This document shows, one piece after another, positions 6,190-16,140 of a DNA stretch of 18,905 nucleotides (positions are counted from its first letter, which is position 1; the number at the start of each line of letters is the position of its first letter). Source of the DNA: Chromatiales bacterium (GTDB lineage: Bacteria > Pseudomonadota > Gammaproteobacteria > CAMYNG01). Below the pieces are notes generated by a model, which saw nothing but the letters and a program-made list of their open reading frames with translations, made no database searches and had not been told where the DNA came from. Location: NCBI GenBank assembly GCA_027021685.1, contig JALUTW010000024.1:1-18905 (forward strand), read 5' to 3'. A program made the position numbers and the translations under genes.

Positions 6190-9083
6190 TTGCGGACTCC
6201 TTCTCCTGTGGTCTCGTCTGCCCCGGGCCCGTCCTCCAGCCACGCCCGCCACAGCGCGGCCACGCGCCCGGCGGTGTCCGCCACCTCGGCGTGCGGCACA
6301 ACGGCGGGCCGCTCCTGCAGCGTCAGCCGGTGCAGGCGGTCGCGGTAGCTCTGGTAGGCCTCGGCCAGGAAGGCGGCGTCTTCCGCCCCCACCAGCCCGG
6401 CCCGCGCGAACCCTTCGAGGATGCGCAGATTGTCGGTGTGGGCCAGCAGCTCCGGATGATCCGCCGCCCACGCCAAAACCCCATATTGCACCATAAATTC
6501 GATGTCCGCGATACCGCCGCGGTCCTGCTTGAGGTCGAACTCTCCCGGCCGCGAGCGGCTGTTGGCGCGGCGCATCTTCTCGCGCATCTCGCGCACCTCG
6601 CGCCGGAGCCGGGCCGGGTCGCGCCGGCGCCCGAGCACCGCGCGGCGCACCTCGCCGAAGCGGCCGGCCAGGACCGGGTCGCCGGCCACCGGCCGCGCCC
6701 GCACCAGGGCCTGGTGCTCCCAGGTCCAGGCCTTCTCCTGCTGGTAGCGGGCGAAGGCGCCGAGGCTGGACACCAGCATGCCCGCGGCCCCGTCGGGGCG
6801 CAGGCGCACGTCCACCTCGTACAGGGTGCCCGCGGCGGTGCGGGCGGTGAGGATGTGGATGATGCGCTGGCCGAGGCGGGCGAAGAACACCGACACCGGC
6901 ACCGGGTGGCCGCCGCGGGTCTCGGCGTTGGGATCTTCGCCGGCATGGAGGAACACCAGGTCCAGGTCGGAGCCGTAGCCCAGCTCGCGGCCGCCCAGCT
7001 TGCCGTAGCCCACGACGGCGAAGCCGTGTCCATCCGGGCCGGCGCAGGGGGGCGGCCCGTGGCGCGCGGTGAGATGGCACCAGGCCAGGTTCTCCACCCG
7101 CTCCAGGATCACCTCGGCGATCCAGGTGAGGTGGTCCGAGACCCGGCGCAGGGGCAGCACCCCGGCGATGTCCGCCGCCGCCACCCGCAGCACGTTGGCG
7201 TGGCGGAACTGGCGCAGAACGTCCAGCACCCGCTCCTCGTCGTCCGCCGGCACCGCGGCCAGGCGGCCGGCCAGCTCGGCCGCGAGCTGGGCCCGGTCGG
7301 GCGGGGCATAGAGCGTGCGCGGGTCCAGGAGCTCGTCCAGCATGGCCGGGTGGCGCGCCAGGTGGCCGGCGATCCAGGGGCTGGCCCCGCACAGGCGCAC
7401 CAGCTGGGACAGGGCCATGGGGTTCTCCACCAGCAGCGAGAGGTACACGGAGCGCCGGCCCACGGCCTCGATGACGTCCAGCGCCCGGGTCAGGGCCGCG
7501 TCCGGCTCGTCCTGCCGGGCGGCCGCACCCAGCAGCAGCGGCACCAGGGCATCCAGCCGCGCGCGGGCGCGCGGCGTCAGCCCGGCGGTGGCACGGGCCT
7601 CGCGCAGCAGCCCCAGGCGCCTGAGGGCCTCGCCGGGATCGCGGTAGCCCGCGGCGGCGAGCCGCTCGCGGGCGGCCTCCTCGTCCAGCGCCCCCTGCCA
7701 CAGGGCGGCCAGGTCGTCGTCCCCCGCCTCGGCCTGGGGCGCGGCGAACACCTGCTGGAAATGGCGGTGGACCCGGCCCCGGTGCTCCTCCAGGGCCGCG
7801 GCCGCGGCCTCCCAGCGGGGGAACCCCAGGCCCAGGGCCAGGCGCGCCCGGCCCGTCTCGTCGCCGGGCAGGCGGTGGGTCTGCTGGTCGGCGTATTCCT
7901 GGAGGCGGTGCTCCACCGTGCGCAGGAACACGTAGGCGCCCGCCAGCTCGTCGGCCACGTAGTCCGGGAGGTCACCGCGCGCCTGCAGGCGCGCGAGCAC
8001 CGTGAGCAGGGCCCGGGCCCGGAGCGCCGGCTCCGCCCCGCCGCGGATGAGCTGGAAGGCCTGGGCGATGAACTCCACCTCGCGGATGCCGCCGGGGCCC
8101 AGCTTGATGTCGTCGGCCAGGCCCTTGCGCGCCACCTCGTGCTCGATGAGGGCCTTCATCTCGCGCAGGGACTCGAAGGCGGAATAGTCGATGTAGCGGC
8201 GGTAGACGAAGGGCTGCAGCAGGGCCATGAGGCGCTCGCCGTCGGCGGGATCGCCGGCCACCGGCCGGGCCTTGATGAGGGCGTAGCGTTCCCACTCGCG
8301 CCCGTGGGTCTCGTAATAGCTCTCCAGGGCTCCGAAGGAGGCCACCAGCGCGCCGGCGTCGCCGAACGGGCGCAGGCGCATGTCCACCCGGAACACGAAG
8401 CCGTCGGCGGTGACCCGGCCCAGGGCCTCGATGAGGGCCCGGCCCTGGCGGGTGAAGAACTCGGCGTTGCTCAGGCCCCGGTCGGTCTCGCCTTCCTCCG
8501 GGTAGGCGAAGACGAGGTCCACGTCGGAGGAGAAGTTGAGCTCCCCCGCGCCCAGCTTGCCCATGCCCAGCACCAGCAGCCGCTGGGGCCGGCCGGCGCT
8601 GTCGCGGGGCGTGCCGTACTCGGCGCACAGGCGGGGGTGAAGCCAGTCCAGGGCGCCGCGAATGCACGCCTCGGCCAGGGCGGAAAGATCGCCCACGGTC
8701 CGCTCCAGGTCCGCCCAGCCGGCGATGTCCCGCCAGGCGATGCGCAGCATCTCGCGGTTGCGGAAGCGGCGCAGGGCCCGGTGCAGGGCCGCCGGCTCCC
8801 CGGCCGCGACCAGCGCCGGCGCCAGCAGGGCGGGGTAGTCCCGGGCCGGTTCCGACGGCCCCAGGGCGCCGGCGGCGAGCAGTTCCTCCAGGAACTCCGG
8901 GTGGCGGCGGCAGGTGAGCGCGGCGAACTCGCTCGCGGCCCACACCCGGGGCAGGGTGTCCAGCACGGGGCCGGGAAGGGCCCCGGCCAGCTCCGGGGCG
9001 GCGCCGGTGAACTCGGCCCAGTGCCCGGCGACACCGTCGCGCAGAACAGGGGGCAGGGCATCCAGCGGCGGGGCGGCGGCCAT
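6186..9083 (-). CDS. glnE: Bifunctional glutamine synthetase adenylyltransferase / adenylyl-removing enzyme
   Basis: 965 residues against 946 in E. coli, with the two-domain layout intact. Each half has a nucleotidyltransferase core with its metal-binding aspartates: FSSDVDLVFAY near residues 184-194 (adenylyl-removing half) and GYGSDLDLVFLH near 702-713 (adenylylating half). Each is followed by an arginine-rich strand (VDMRLRPFGDAGA and VDVRLRPDGAAGM), and both halves carry the GGIREVEF/GGIADIEF segment. It attaches or removes AMP on glutamine synthetase in response to PII and glutamine. The ATG at 9083 precedes MAAAPPLDALPPVLRD; upstream in-frame codons lie in sequence without family character. 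The ribosome site is poor. It is probably the first gene of the glnE-ilvE-hldE run; I saw no clear sigma-70 promoter in the 44 bases before it. Confidence 0.96.
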   Translation of the reverse strand: MAAAPPLDALPPVLRDGVAGHWAEFTGAAPELAGALPGPVLDTLPRVWAASEFAALTCRRHPEFLEELLAAGALGPSEPARDYPALLAPALVAAGEPAALHRALRRFRNREMLRIAWRDIAGWADLERTVGDLSALAEACIRGALDWLHPRLCAEYGTPRDSAGRPQRLLVLGMGKLGAGELNFSSDVDLVFAYPEEGETDRGLSNAEFFTRQGRALIEALGRVTADGFVFRVDMRLRPFGDAGALVASFGALESYYETHGREWERYALIKARPVAGDPADGERLMALLQPFVYRRYIDYSAFESLREMKALIEHEVARKGLADDIKLGPGGIREVEFIAQAFQLIRGGAEPALRARALLTVLARLQARGDLPDYVADELAGAYVFLRTVEHRLQEYADQQTHRLPGDETGRARLALGLGFPRWEAAAAALEEHRGRVHRHFQQVFAAPQAEAGDDDLAALWQGALDEEAARERLAAAGYRDPGEALRRLGLLREARATAGLTPRARARLDALVPLLLGAAARQDEPDAALTRALDVIEAVGRRSVYLSLLVENPMALSQLVRLCGASPWIAGHLARHPAMLDELLDPRTLYAPPDRAQLAAELAGRLAAVPADDEERVLDVLRQFRHANVLRVAAADIAGVLPLRRVSDHLTWIAEVILERVENLAWCHLTARHGPPPCAGPDGHGFAVVGYGKLGGRELGYGSDLDLVFLHAGEDPNAETRGGHPVPVSVFFARLGQRIIHILTARTAAGTLYEVDVRLRPDGAAGMLVSSLGAFARYQQEKAWTWEHQALVRARPVAGDPVLAGRFGEVRRAVLGRRRDPARLRREVREMREKMRRANSRSRPGEFDLKQDRGGIADIEFMVQYGVLAWAADHPELLAHTDNLRILEGFARAGLVGAEDAAFLAEAYQSYRDRLHRLTLQERPAVVPHAEVADTAGRVAALWRAWLEDGPGADETTGEGVRK

Positions 9084-9127
9084 GACGCCATGGTAACCGC
9101 CGCCCCGCCGGGGGGCCACACGCGCCG

Positions 9128-9595
9128 TCAGTGATGGCGGCGGTGGTGCTCCCGCCCCCGGGGATGTCCGCGTCCGTCGCGCGCGTCGACCGCCAGGCGC
9201 GGTTGGAAGACCCTGTCGTGAATCACCCGCGCCGGCCGCCCGTGACGCCCTTCGTGGGGGCGCCAGTGGCGGCGGTGGTGGCGGCCTTCATGGTGAGCGT
9301 CCCGGTGGCCATGGGCATACCCGTGGCGATAGCCATGACGATAACCATGCCGGTAGCCGTGGCGCCAGGCGTGTCGCACGGGATGGTGGCCGTGTCCGTG
9401 GTAGGCGGGCACCCAGTGGGGACAACCCGGGAAGTGCCGGTGGGACACGGGCGGCGGCCAGGCGTCGTGCTCGAAGGCCAGCTGTACGTGGCCCAGGTCC
9501 AGGTACACCCCGAGATCGATGCCGCCCGCCCGGGCCTCCGGTGCCGCCAGCGCGGCGGCCCCCACCAGGGATGCGGCAAGCAGGTACGTCTTCAT
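9128..9595 (-). CDS. Exported histidine-rich protein of unknown function
   Basis: No known family is recognised. The 155-residue protein begins with a clear signal peptide, MKTYLLAASLVGAAALAAPEARA, with a likely cleavage after ARA, so it is exported. The mature part has about 29 histidines, including four consecutive RHGY units followed by AHGH (roughly residues 72-91), a YHGHGHH cluster before them, and an EHHRRHH tail. This composition suggests binding of Zn, Ni, Cu or haem in the periplasm, which is inference. The second ATG (9595) is preferred: AAGGAG lies eight bases before it but only two bases before the ATG at 9601. A near-consensus sigma-54 promoter stands 47 bases upstream of the start, and a sigma-54 activator gene is nearby. 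The four RHGY units use different synonymous codons. Confidence 0.75.
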   Translation of the reverse strand: MKTYLLAASLVGAAALAAPEARAGGIDLGVYLDLGHVQLAFEHDAWPPPVSHRHFPGCPHWVPAYHGHGHHPVRHAWRHGYRHGYRHGYRHGYAHGHRDAHHEGRHHRRHWRPHEGRHGRPARVIHDRVFQPRLAVDARDGRGHPRGREHHRRHH

Positions 9596-9641
9596 GGCCA
9601 TGACTCCTTAATTGTTCCGTCGGGCTCCGCCCCGTTGCCGG

Positions 9642-9657
9642 AGCAGGCCCGGTGCCA
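9642..9657 (-). promoter_or_regulatory. Candidate sigma-54 (-24/-12) promoter for the His-rich gene
   Basis: The minus strand reads TGGCACCGGGCCTGCT. The invariant GG and GC doublets are exactly ten bases apart, and the match to the consensus TGGCACGN4TTGCW fails only at the seventh and twelfth bases. Transcription would start near 9631, giving a leader of about 36 bases that includes the AAGGAG ribosome site. Confidence 0.65.
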
Positions 9658-9693
9658 AGGGCTCGTTGTGACGGTCCCTGCCTGTCCTGGGCC

Positions 9694-10113
9694 TCAGCGC
9701 AGCACCCGCCGGTCGGTCACCTCGCCGCTCGTGCGCACCTCCAGCTCCAGCGGGGCGTTGCCGGGACGGGGCCCCAGCGGCGCCAGGGGCAGGACCACGA
9801 TGGCGGTCAGGCGCAGGACGACCTGCTTGCGCAGCCGGCCCAGCACCACCATCTCGCCGGTGCCGGCCCAGCGTCCCCGAATCACCACCAGGTCGCGGTC
9901 GGGACGTCCCCGGTTGCGAAGGCTCATCCTGACCACCGCGCCTTCGGGCCCGGTCTCCACGACGGCCCGGCCCACCGTCCACTGGGCGCCGCCCGCGGCT
10001 GCGACCGAAGGTACGGCGGCCAGGGCCAGGAGCAGGAGAAAGAGCATCCCGGCCCCGGCCGCGCGCCCCGGCGGGTAAACGGTCCCGATGACCCAGGAAA
10101 CAAGTCTGTCCAC
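9694..10113 (-). CDS. Small exported protein of unknown function
   Basis: No family is recognised. The coding sequence gives an N-terminal hydrophobic stretch MLFLLLLALAAVPSVAAAGG, a plausible signal peptide with AAA-G cleavage. A mature domain of about 95 residues follows, rich in alternating hydrophobic/polar strands (WTVGRAVVETGPEGAVVRMS, DLVVIRGRWAGTGEMVVLGR, VVLRLTAIVVLPLAPLG), so an all-beta, perhaps Ig-like, periplasmic domain is likely. The start is uncertain. GTG 10113 has GGGGAG nine bases upstream and gives 139 residues with a long N-region; ATG 10047 starts directly at the signal peptide (117 residues) but lacks a ribosome site. A perfect sigma-54 promoter precedes it, and the His-rich gene follows 98 bases downstream on the same strand. 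An activator of sigma-54 is encoded next door. Confidence 0.65.
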   Translation of the reverse strand: MDRLVSWVIGTVYPPGRAAGAGMLFLLLLALAAVPSVAAAGGAQWTVGRAVVETGPEGAVVRMSLRNRGRPDRDLVVIRGRWAGTGEMVVLGRLRKQVVLRLTAIVVLPLAPLGPRPGNAPLELEVRTSGEVTDRRVLR

Positions 10114-10245
10114 CTGACCGTTCTCCCCGCCCGCATCGCCGGTCTTCCGGCGCCCGGCCCCGGATTCAAACCCGGGCGACCGAAAGCCGCAGCCTGCGCC
10201 GGCCCGCACGTCCTGTGCCCAGGCAGTTTCCGTCACTCCCAGTGG

Positions 10246-10261
10246 AGCAACCCCCGTGCCA
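10246..10261 (-). promoter_or_regulatory. Perfect-consensus sigma-54 (-24/-12) promoter
   Basis: The minus strand reads TGGCACGGGGGTTGCT, matching TGGCACGN4TTGCW at every specified base with the GG-N10-GC spacing. The start site would be near 10235, giving a leader of about 120 bases before GTG 10113. It lies between the sigma-54 activator gene and the exported-protein gene, in the only AT-rich stretch of this part of the window. Confidence 0.8.
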
Positions 10262-10359
10262 GATTTGTCTTTGAATGCAAACATTTTGTTTATCAGTTAG
10301 TTATGTATGATTTCCAAAGTATGTTCTTAATCCGCTTCCGTTTCACCTTTGCAACAATT

Positions 10360-12261
<1,902 letters not shown>

Positions 12262-12313
12262 CAGAACGGGTGCCTGGAAATGAACATGGGAACAGGGTAG
12301 CCCCTAACAGGAT

Positions 12314-12344
12314 GTTGAAAAAGGTCATCCTGACCTTTTTCAAC
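12314..12344 (-). terminator. Perfect 14-bp inverted repeat, probable bidirectional terminator
   Basis: GTTGAAAAAGGTCA (12314-12327) and TGACCTTTTTCAAC (12331-12344) flank a 3-base loop. Read on either strand it gives a short GC-containing hairpin with an A-tract before it and five Ts after it, the form of a bidirectional Rho-independent terminator. It separates the DUF5362-like gene from the activator gene. Confidence 0.6.
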
Positions 12345-12346
12345 GC

Positions 12347-12375
12347 GCCGAACCCGGCGCAGGTCCGGGTTCGGC
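12347..12375. repeat. REP-like hairpin with GTAG foot
   Basis: An 11-bp perfect stem (GCCGAACCCGG / CCGGGTTCGGC) encloses a 7-base loop. On the minus strand the stem is preceded by GTAG, overlapping its first base, as in REP elements of gammaproteobacteria. No RAYT transposase is present in the window. A role in ending the upstream transcript is also possible. Confidence 0.45.
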
Positions 12376-12486
12376 TACGCCAAATGAAGCGCTTGCACGC
12401 CTGACTTGCAGGCGGGGGCAACCGGGACCGGGCGGCGGTCCGCAGGGTCCGCGGGAAGGGGGCAGGGTCGGGGGAAAACGACGGCA

Positions 12487-12523
12487 CGGGCGGAACGGTC
12501 TTCGTGGAAGACCGTTCCGCCCG
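12487..12523 (-). terminator. Strong hairpin behind the DUF5362-like gene
   Basis: A perfect 17-bp stem (12487-12503 with 12507-12523) and a 3-base loop begin 17 bases after the stop codon at 12540. On the minus strand a TTTT run follows eight bases after the stem, so it is terminator-like although the T-tract is short and displaced. Confidence 0.6.
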
Positions 12524-12539
12524 CCTCCCCGCCGCCGGG

Positions 12540-12896
12540 TTACATGCCGGCTGCCCCCATGATTCCCGCCATCATGCCGGTGAACATGGCCACCCCCATG
12601 GCAAGCAGGACGATGAGGGTCAGCACGCCCATGATGGTGAAATAGAGCTTGACCTTTTCCAGCGCCCGCCGCATGGCCTGCTCGTCGCCGGTGCGCTGGG
12701 CCTCGTCGGCGGCCCCCGCCGCCTGCCACAGCACCACGCCCACCCAGATGGGCAGCCAGGCGATGATGAGGCCGACGATGGTGAGCGCCACCAGGACGCC
12801 GTTCAGGATGGTGAGAATGGCCAGAAACTGCATCCAGCCCTTGGCCCGGGCCAGGGGATCGGCCAGTTGTTGGATCATCTGGTTCTGATCACTCAC
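12540..12896 (-). CDS. Small membrane protein, DUF5362-like
   Basis: A 118-residue protein starting at GTG 12896 (SDQNQMIQQLADPLARAKGW), with AAGGAG six bases upstream. The frame is open further back but without family character. It has a long hydrophobic block from about residue 20 to 60 (WMQFLAILTILNGVLVALTI and following; probably two membrane helices), then a polar helix AADEAQRTGDEQAMRRALEK. A C-terminal helix, LYFTIMGVLTLIVLLAMGVA, ends in a glycine/methionine-rich tail. The KGWMQFL...WLPIW...L(W/F)QAA pattern recalls DUF5362 inner-membrane proteins, whose function is unknown. It has its own sigma-70-like promoter (12988-13016) and a hairpin behind it, so it is probably a single-gene transcript between groEL and the sigma-54 activator. 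The family assignment is from memory of the pattern and moderately sure. Confidence 0.75.
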   Translation of the reverse strand: MSDQNQMIQQLADPLARAKGWMQFLAILTILNGVLVALTIVGLIIAWLPIWVGVVLWQAAGAADEAQRTGDEQAMRRALEKVKLYFTIMGVLTLIVLLAMGVAMFTGMMAGIMGAAGM

Positions 12897-12987
12897 GGTG
12901 TGCTCCTTGTTGTTGTCGGTCTTGCGGGATCGATGGCCTCCGCCACCGGGAGGGCGCGGAACCGCTGGTCCCGGCCCCCGCACCATG

Positions 12988-13016
12988 ACCCTAGCCCGCC
13001 CGCGCGCCGGGGTCAA
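12988..13016 (-). promoter_or_regulatory. Sigma-70-like promoter for the DUF5362-like gene
   Basis: On the minus strand TTGACC (13011-13016) is followed after exactly 17 bases by TAGGGT (12988-12993). The start would be near 12981, leaving a leader of about 85 bases before GTG 12896. Confidence 0.55.
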
Positions 13017-13038
13017 ATGGGCAAGGGGGCTGGCTGCT

Positions 13039-13061
13039 GGGGACCGGGTGCCAGGGACCGG
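13039..13061. repeat. Short direct repeat GGGACCGG x2
   Basis: Two GGGACCGG units are separated by a few bases in the gap between the DUF5362-like gene and groEL. The look recalls the GACGAGG tandem at 3484-3504, that is, short purine-rich units in intergenic spacer. No function is evident. Confidence 0.35.
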
Positions 13062-13082
13062 AGCCGCCGCGCAGCGCCCATG

Positions 13083-13111
13083 AAAAAGCCCCGCCGTTGC
13101 CGGCGGGGCTT
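13083..13111 (-). terminator. Rho-independent terminator of groES-groEL
   Basis: A 9-bp GC stem (GCCCCGCCG / CGGCGGGGC, 13088-13109) with a 4-base loop, followed on the minus strand by TTTTTC. It begins about 28 bases after the groEL stop, the classical form and place. Confidence 0.85.
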
Positions 13112-13138
13112 CGTGCATCGGGCGATGCGGGGGGCGGC

Positions 13139-14776
<1,638 letters not shown>

Positions 14777-14829
14777 CTTCTATGTCCTCTTCGATGCCTG
14801 AATCTGTTCTCCAACCACGGGCGGGCGCC

Positions 14830-15120
14830 TCACTTCTCGATGACGCCCATGATGTCCTCTTCCCGCATCACCAGGAGCTCCTCGCCCTCCACCTTGACCT
14901 CGGTGCCGGCGTACTTGCCGAACAGCACCCGGTCGCCGGGCTTGACGTCCAGCGGGCGCACTTCGCCGTTCTCCAGGATCTTGCCGTTGCCCACGGCGAT
15001 GACCTCGCCCTGGATGGGCTTTTCGGCGGCGGTGTCGGGAATCACGATGCCCCCGGCGGAGGTCCGTTCCTCCTCCATGCGACGGACGATGACGCGATCA
15101 TGCAAGGGTCGAATCTTCAT
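14830..15120 (-). CDS. groES: Co-chaperonin GroES (Hsp10)
   Basis: 96 residues, typical for GroES. It begins MKIRPLHDRVIVRRMEEERT and contains the mobile loop TSAGGIVIPDTAAEKP that docks onto GroEL, the GEVIAVGNGKI strand, and the VKPGDRVLFGKYAGTEVKVE core, ending in MREEDIMGVIEK. Seven GroES subunits cap the GroEL ring. The ATG at 15120 follows AGGAG at good spacing; an in-frame ATG at 15135 lacks support because family members begin MKIRPL. It is the first gene of the operon, with a leader of about 105 bases containing a perfect AT-rich palindrome, and is controlled by a CIRCE operator overlapping the promoter. Confidence 0.99.
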   Translation of the reverse strand: MKIRPLHDRVIVRRMEEERTSAGGIVIPDTAAEKPIQGEVIAVGNGKILENGEVRPLDVKPGDRVLFGKYAGTEVKVEGEELLVMREEDIMGVIEK

Positions 15121-15135
15121 GGGTCTCCTCTCCAC

Positions 15136-15153
15136 GAAAACATTAATGTTTTC
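15136..15153 (-). promoter_or_regulatory. Perfect 18-bp palindrome in the groES leader
   Basis: GAAAACATTAATGTTTTC reads the same on both strands and ends a few bases before the GGAGAGGAG ribosome site. In RNA it could form a weak AU-rich hairpin next to, but not covering, the ribosome site; in DNA it could be an operator. Confidence 0.45.
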
Positions 15154-15207
15154 AATTTGTTATGCCTCACCCCGGGAGGGAGTGGGCGCAATCCACGAGC
15201 GCTGTTG

Positions 15208-15234
15208 TTAGCACTCGCCTGAACTGAGTGCTAA
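15208..15234 (-). promoter_or_regulatory. CIRCE operator (HrcA-binding site)
   Basis: TTAGCACTC-N9-GAGTGCTAA, a perfect match to the CIRCE consensus. It abuts and shares one base with the -10 box of the groES promoter, so HrcA bound here would block initiation and be released on heat shock. No hrcA gene lies in the window; it would be elsewhere, commonly near grpE/dnaK. Confidence 0.97.
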
Positions 15235-15261
15235 TAATAGTCACGGCGCCGGTGGTGTCAA
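15234..15261 (-). promoter_or_regulatory. Sigma-70 promoter of groES-groEL
   Basis: On the minus strand the -35 box TTGACA (15256-15261) is separated by 16 bases from a -10 box TATTAT (15234-15239). The start falls inside the CIRCE element, consistent with housekeeping transcription repressed by HrcA. Confidence 0.85.
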
Positions 15262-15283
15262 GGGCGAGCCGGCCGGGAAAGAT

Positions 15284-15718
15284 TCAGTCGTCCTCGCGCC
15301 GGTACTCGCCCTCCAGGGTGCGGGGGCCGCCGACCGGCGGCGGAGGCGGCCCGGGCCTGAGCCAGCCCCCATCCAGCAGGTGGCGGGCCAGGGATCGGCG
15401 CACCGCCGGCACCAGCAGGGCGAAACCCACGGCATCGGTGACGAAACCGGGGGTCAGCAGCAAGGCACCCGCCACCAGCAGCAGCAGGCCTTCCAGCATG
15501 GGCCGGGCCGGGAGCTCGCCCTGCTCCAGCGCCTGCTGCACCCGGTTGAGGGTGGCCAGCCCCTGCAGCCGCAGCAGGGCCACGCCGGTCACGGCCGTGA
15601 GCACCACCAGGGCCACCGTGGCCAGGGCGCCGATGTGGCTGCCCACCGCCACCAGGACGTAGATCTCCACCAGCGGGACGGTGACGAACAGCACCAGGAG
15701 CAGGGTGAAGGGACGCAT
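15284..15718 (-). CDS. fxsA: FxsA family membrane protein
   Basis: A 144-residue inner-membrane protein with the FxsA layout. There is a hydrophobic N-terminus (PFTLLLVLFVTVPLVEIYVL), a second segment, IGALATVALVVLTAVTGVAL, followed by LRLQGLATLNRVQQALEQGE, and a third hydrophobic region, LLLLVAGALLLTPGFVTDAV, containing the family-typical LLLTPGFVTDAVGF. The C-terminal tail is polar and proline-rich, as in homologues. E. coli FxsA, when overproduced, relieves F-plasmid exclusion of phage T7; its normal role is unknown. The ATG at 15718 begins MRPFTLLL and is preceded by GGTAGGGTGG. It is on the same strand as groES, but the groES promoter lies between them. It is divergent from cutA across about 80 bases. 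A small inverted repeat, AAAGCC-CGT-GGCTTT, lies at 15751-15765. Confidence 0.9.
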   Translation of the reverse strand: MRPFTLLLVLFVTVPLVEIYVLVAVGSHIGALATVALVVLTAVTGVALLRLQGLATLNRVQQALEQGELPARPMLEGLLLLVAGALLLTPGFVTDAVGFALLVPAVRRSLARHLLDGGWLRPGPPPPPVGGPRTLEGEYRREDD

Positions 15719-15798
15719 GGGGCCACCCTACCCCACCATCCGCGGGGAATAAAGCCCGTGGCTTTTCCGCCATGGCCTCATCCGGTAAGGTGTCGGCC

Positions 15799-16140
15799 AT
15801 GAACCTGACCCCGGCCGACCGCTACCGCCTGGTGCTCACCACCTGCCCCGACGCCGACAGCGCCCGGCGCATCGGCGACGCCCTGGTGGCCGAGGCCCTG
15901 GCCGCCTGCGTCAACGTCATTCCGGGGCTGGTGTCCACCTATATATGGAAAGGTGACACGGTACGTGACAGCGAGCTGCTGTTGCTGATAAAAACCCGCG
16001 CAGACCGGCTGCCGGCCCTGAGTGAACGCTTGCTGGCGCTGCATCCGTACGAACTTCCGGAGATCGTCACGGTCTCTCTGGCTGAGGGGCTGGAGAAGTA
16101 CCTCCAGTGGATCGATCACGCCGTGGAAACCAAGACATGA
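15799..16140 (+). CDS. cutA: Divalent-cation tolerance protein CutA
   Basis: 113 residues, the same size as E. coli CutA (112). Conserved features are VLTTCPDADSARRIGDALVA near the start, LAACVNVIPGLVSTYIWKGD, ELLLLIKTRADRLPALSERL, and HPYELPEIVTVSLAEGLEKY near the end. CutA forms a stable trimer with a ferredoxin-like fold related to PII. It was linked to copper tolerance in E. coli, although part of that phenotype may come from the adjacent dsbD. The ATG at 15799 is chosen because it gives the family length; the frame is open back to an ATG at 15772. The stop overlaps the dsbD start as ATGA, so the two genes are translationally coupled. This gene order (cutA-dsbD) is common in gammaproteobacteria. 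Confidence 0.95.
   Translation: MNLTPADRYRLVLTTCPDADSARRIGDALVAEALAACVNVIPGLVSTYIWKGDTVRDSELLLLIKTRADRLPALSERLLALHPYELPEIVTVSLAEGLEKYLQWIDHAVETKT

Noticed and set aside
6291..9134. 947-codon open frame antisense to glnE
   Set aside because: It lies entirely on the opposite strand of a complete, conserved glnE. Its composition (His/Gln/Gly/Ala-rich) is what the complement of GC-rich codons gives.
9128..9595. Treating the His-rich reading frame as a chance GC-rich frame
   Set aside because: A real signal peptide, an ideal AAGGAG site, a sigma-54-type promoter and synonymous codon variation in the repeats all favour a true gene.
10159..10176. tRNA T-arm-like sequence (GGGTTTGAATCC) in the leader of the exported-protein gene
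   Set aside because: The T-loop cytosine is missing, the stem only pairs with an 8-base loop, and no matching acceptor, D or anticodon arm is found upstream.
10114..10235. Possible riboswitch (c-di-GMP or cobalamin type) in the 120-base leader
   Set aside because: It is GC-rich with hairpins, but none of the core conserved words of the GEMM or cobalamin classes could be found.
13041..13056. TGGCAC on the minus strand as another sigma-54 promoter
   Set aside because: No GC doublet at the required ten-base spacing; it belongs to the GGGACCGG repeat.
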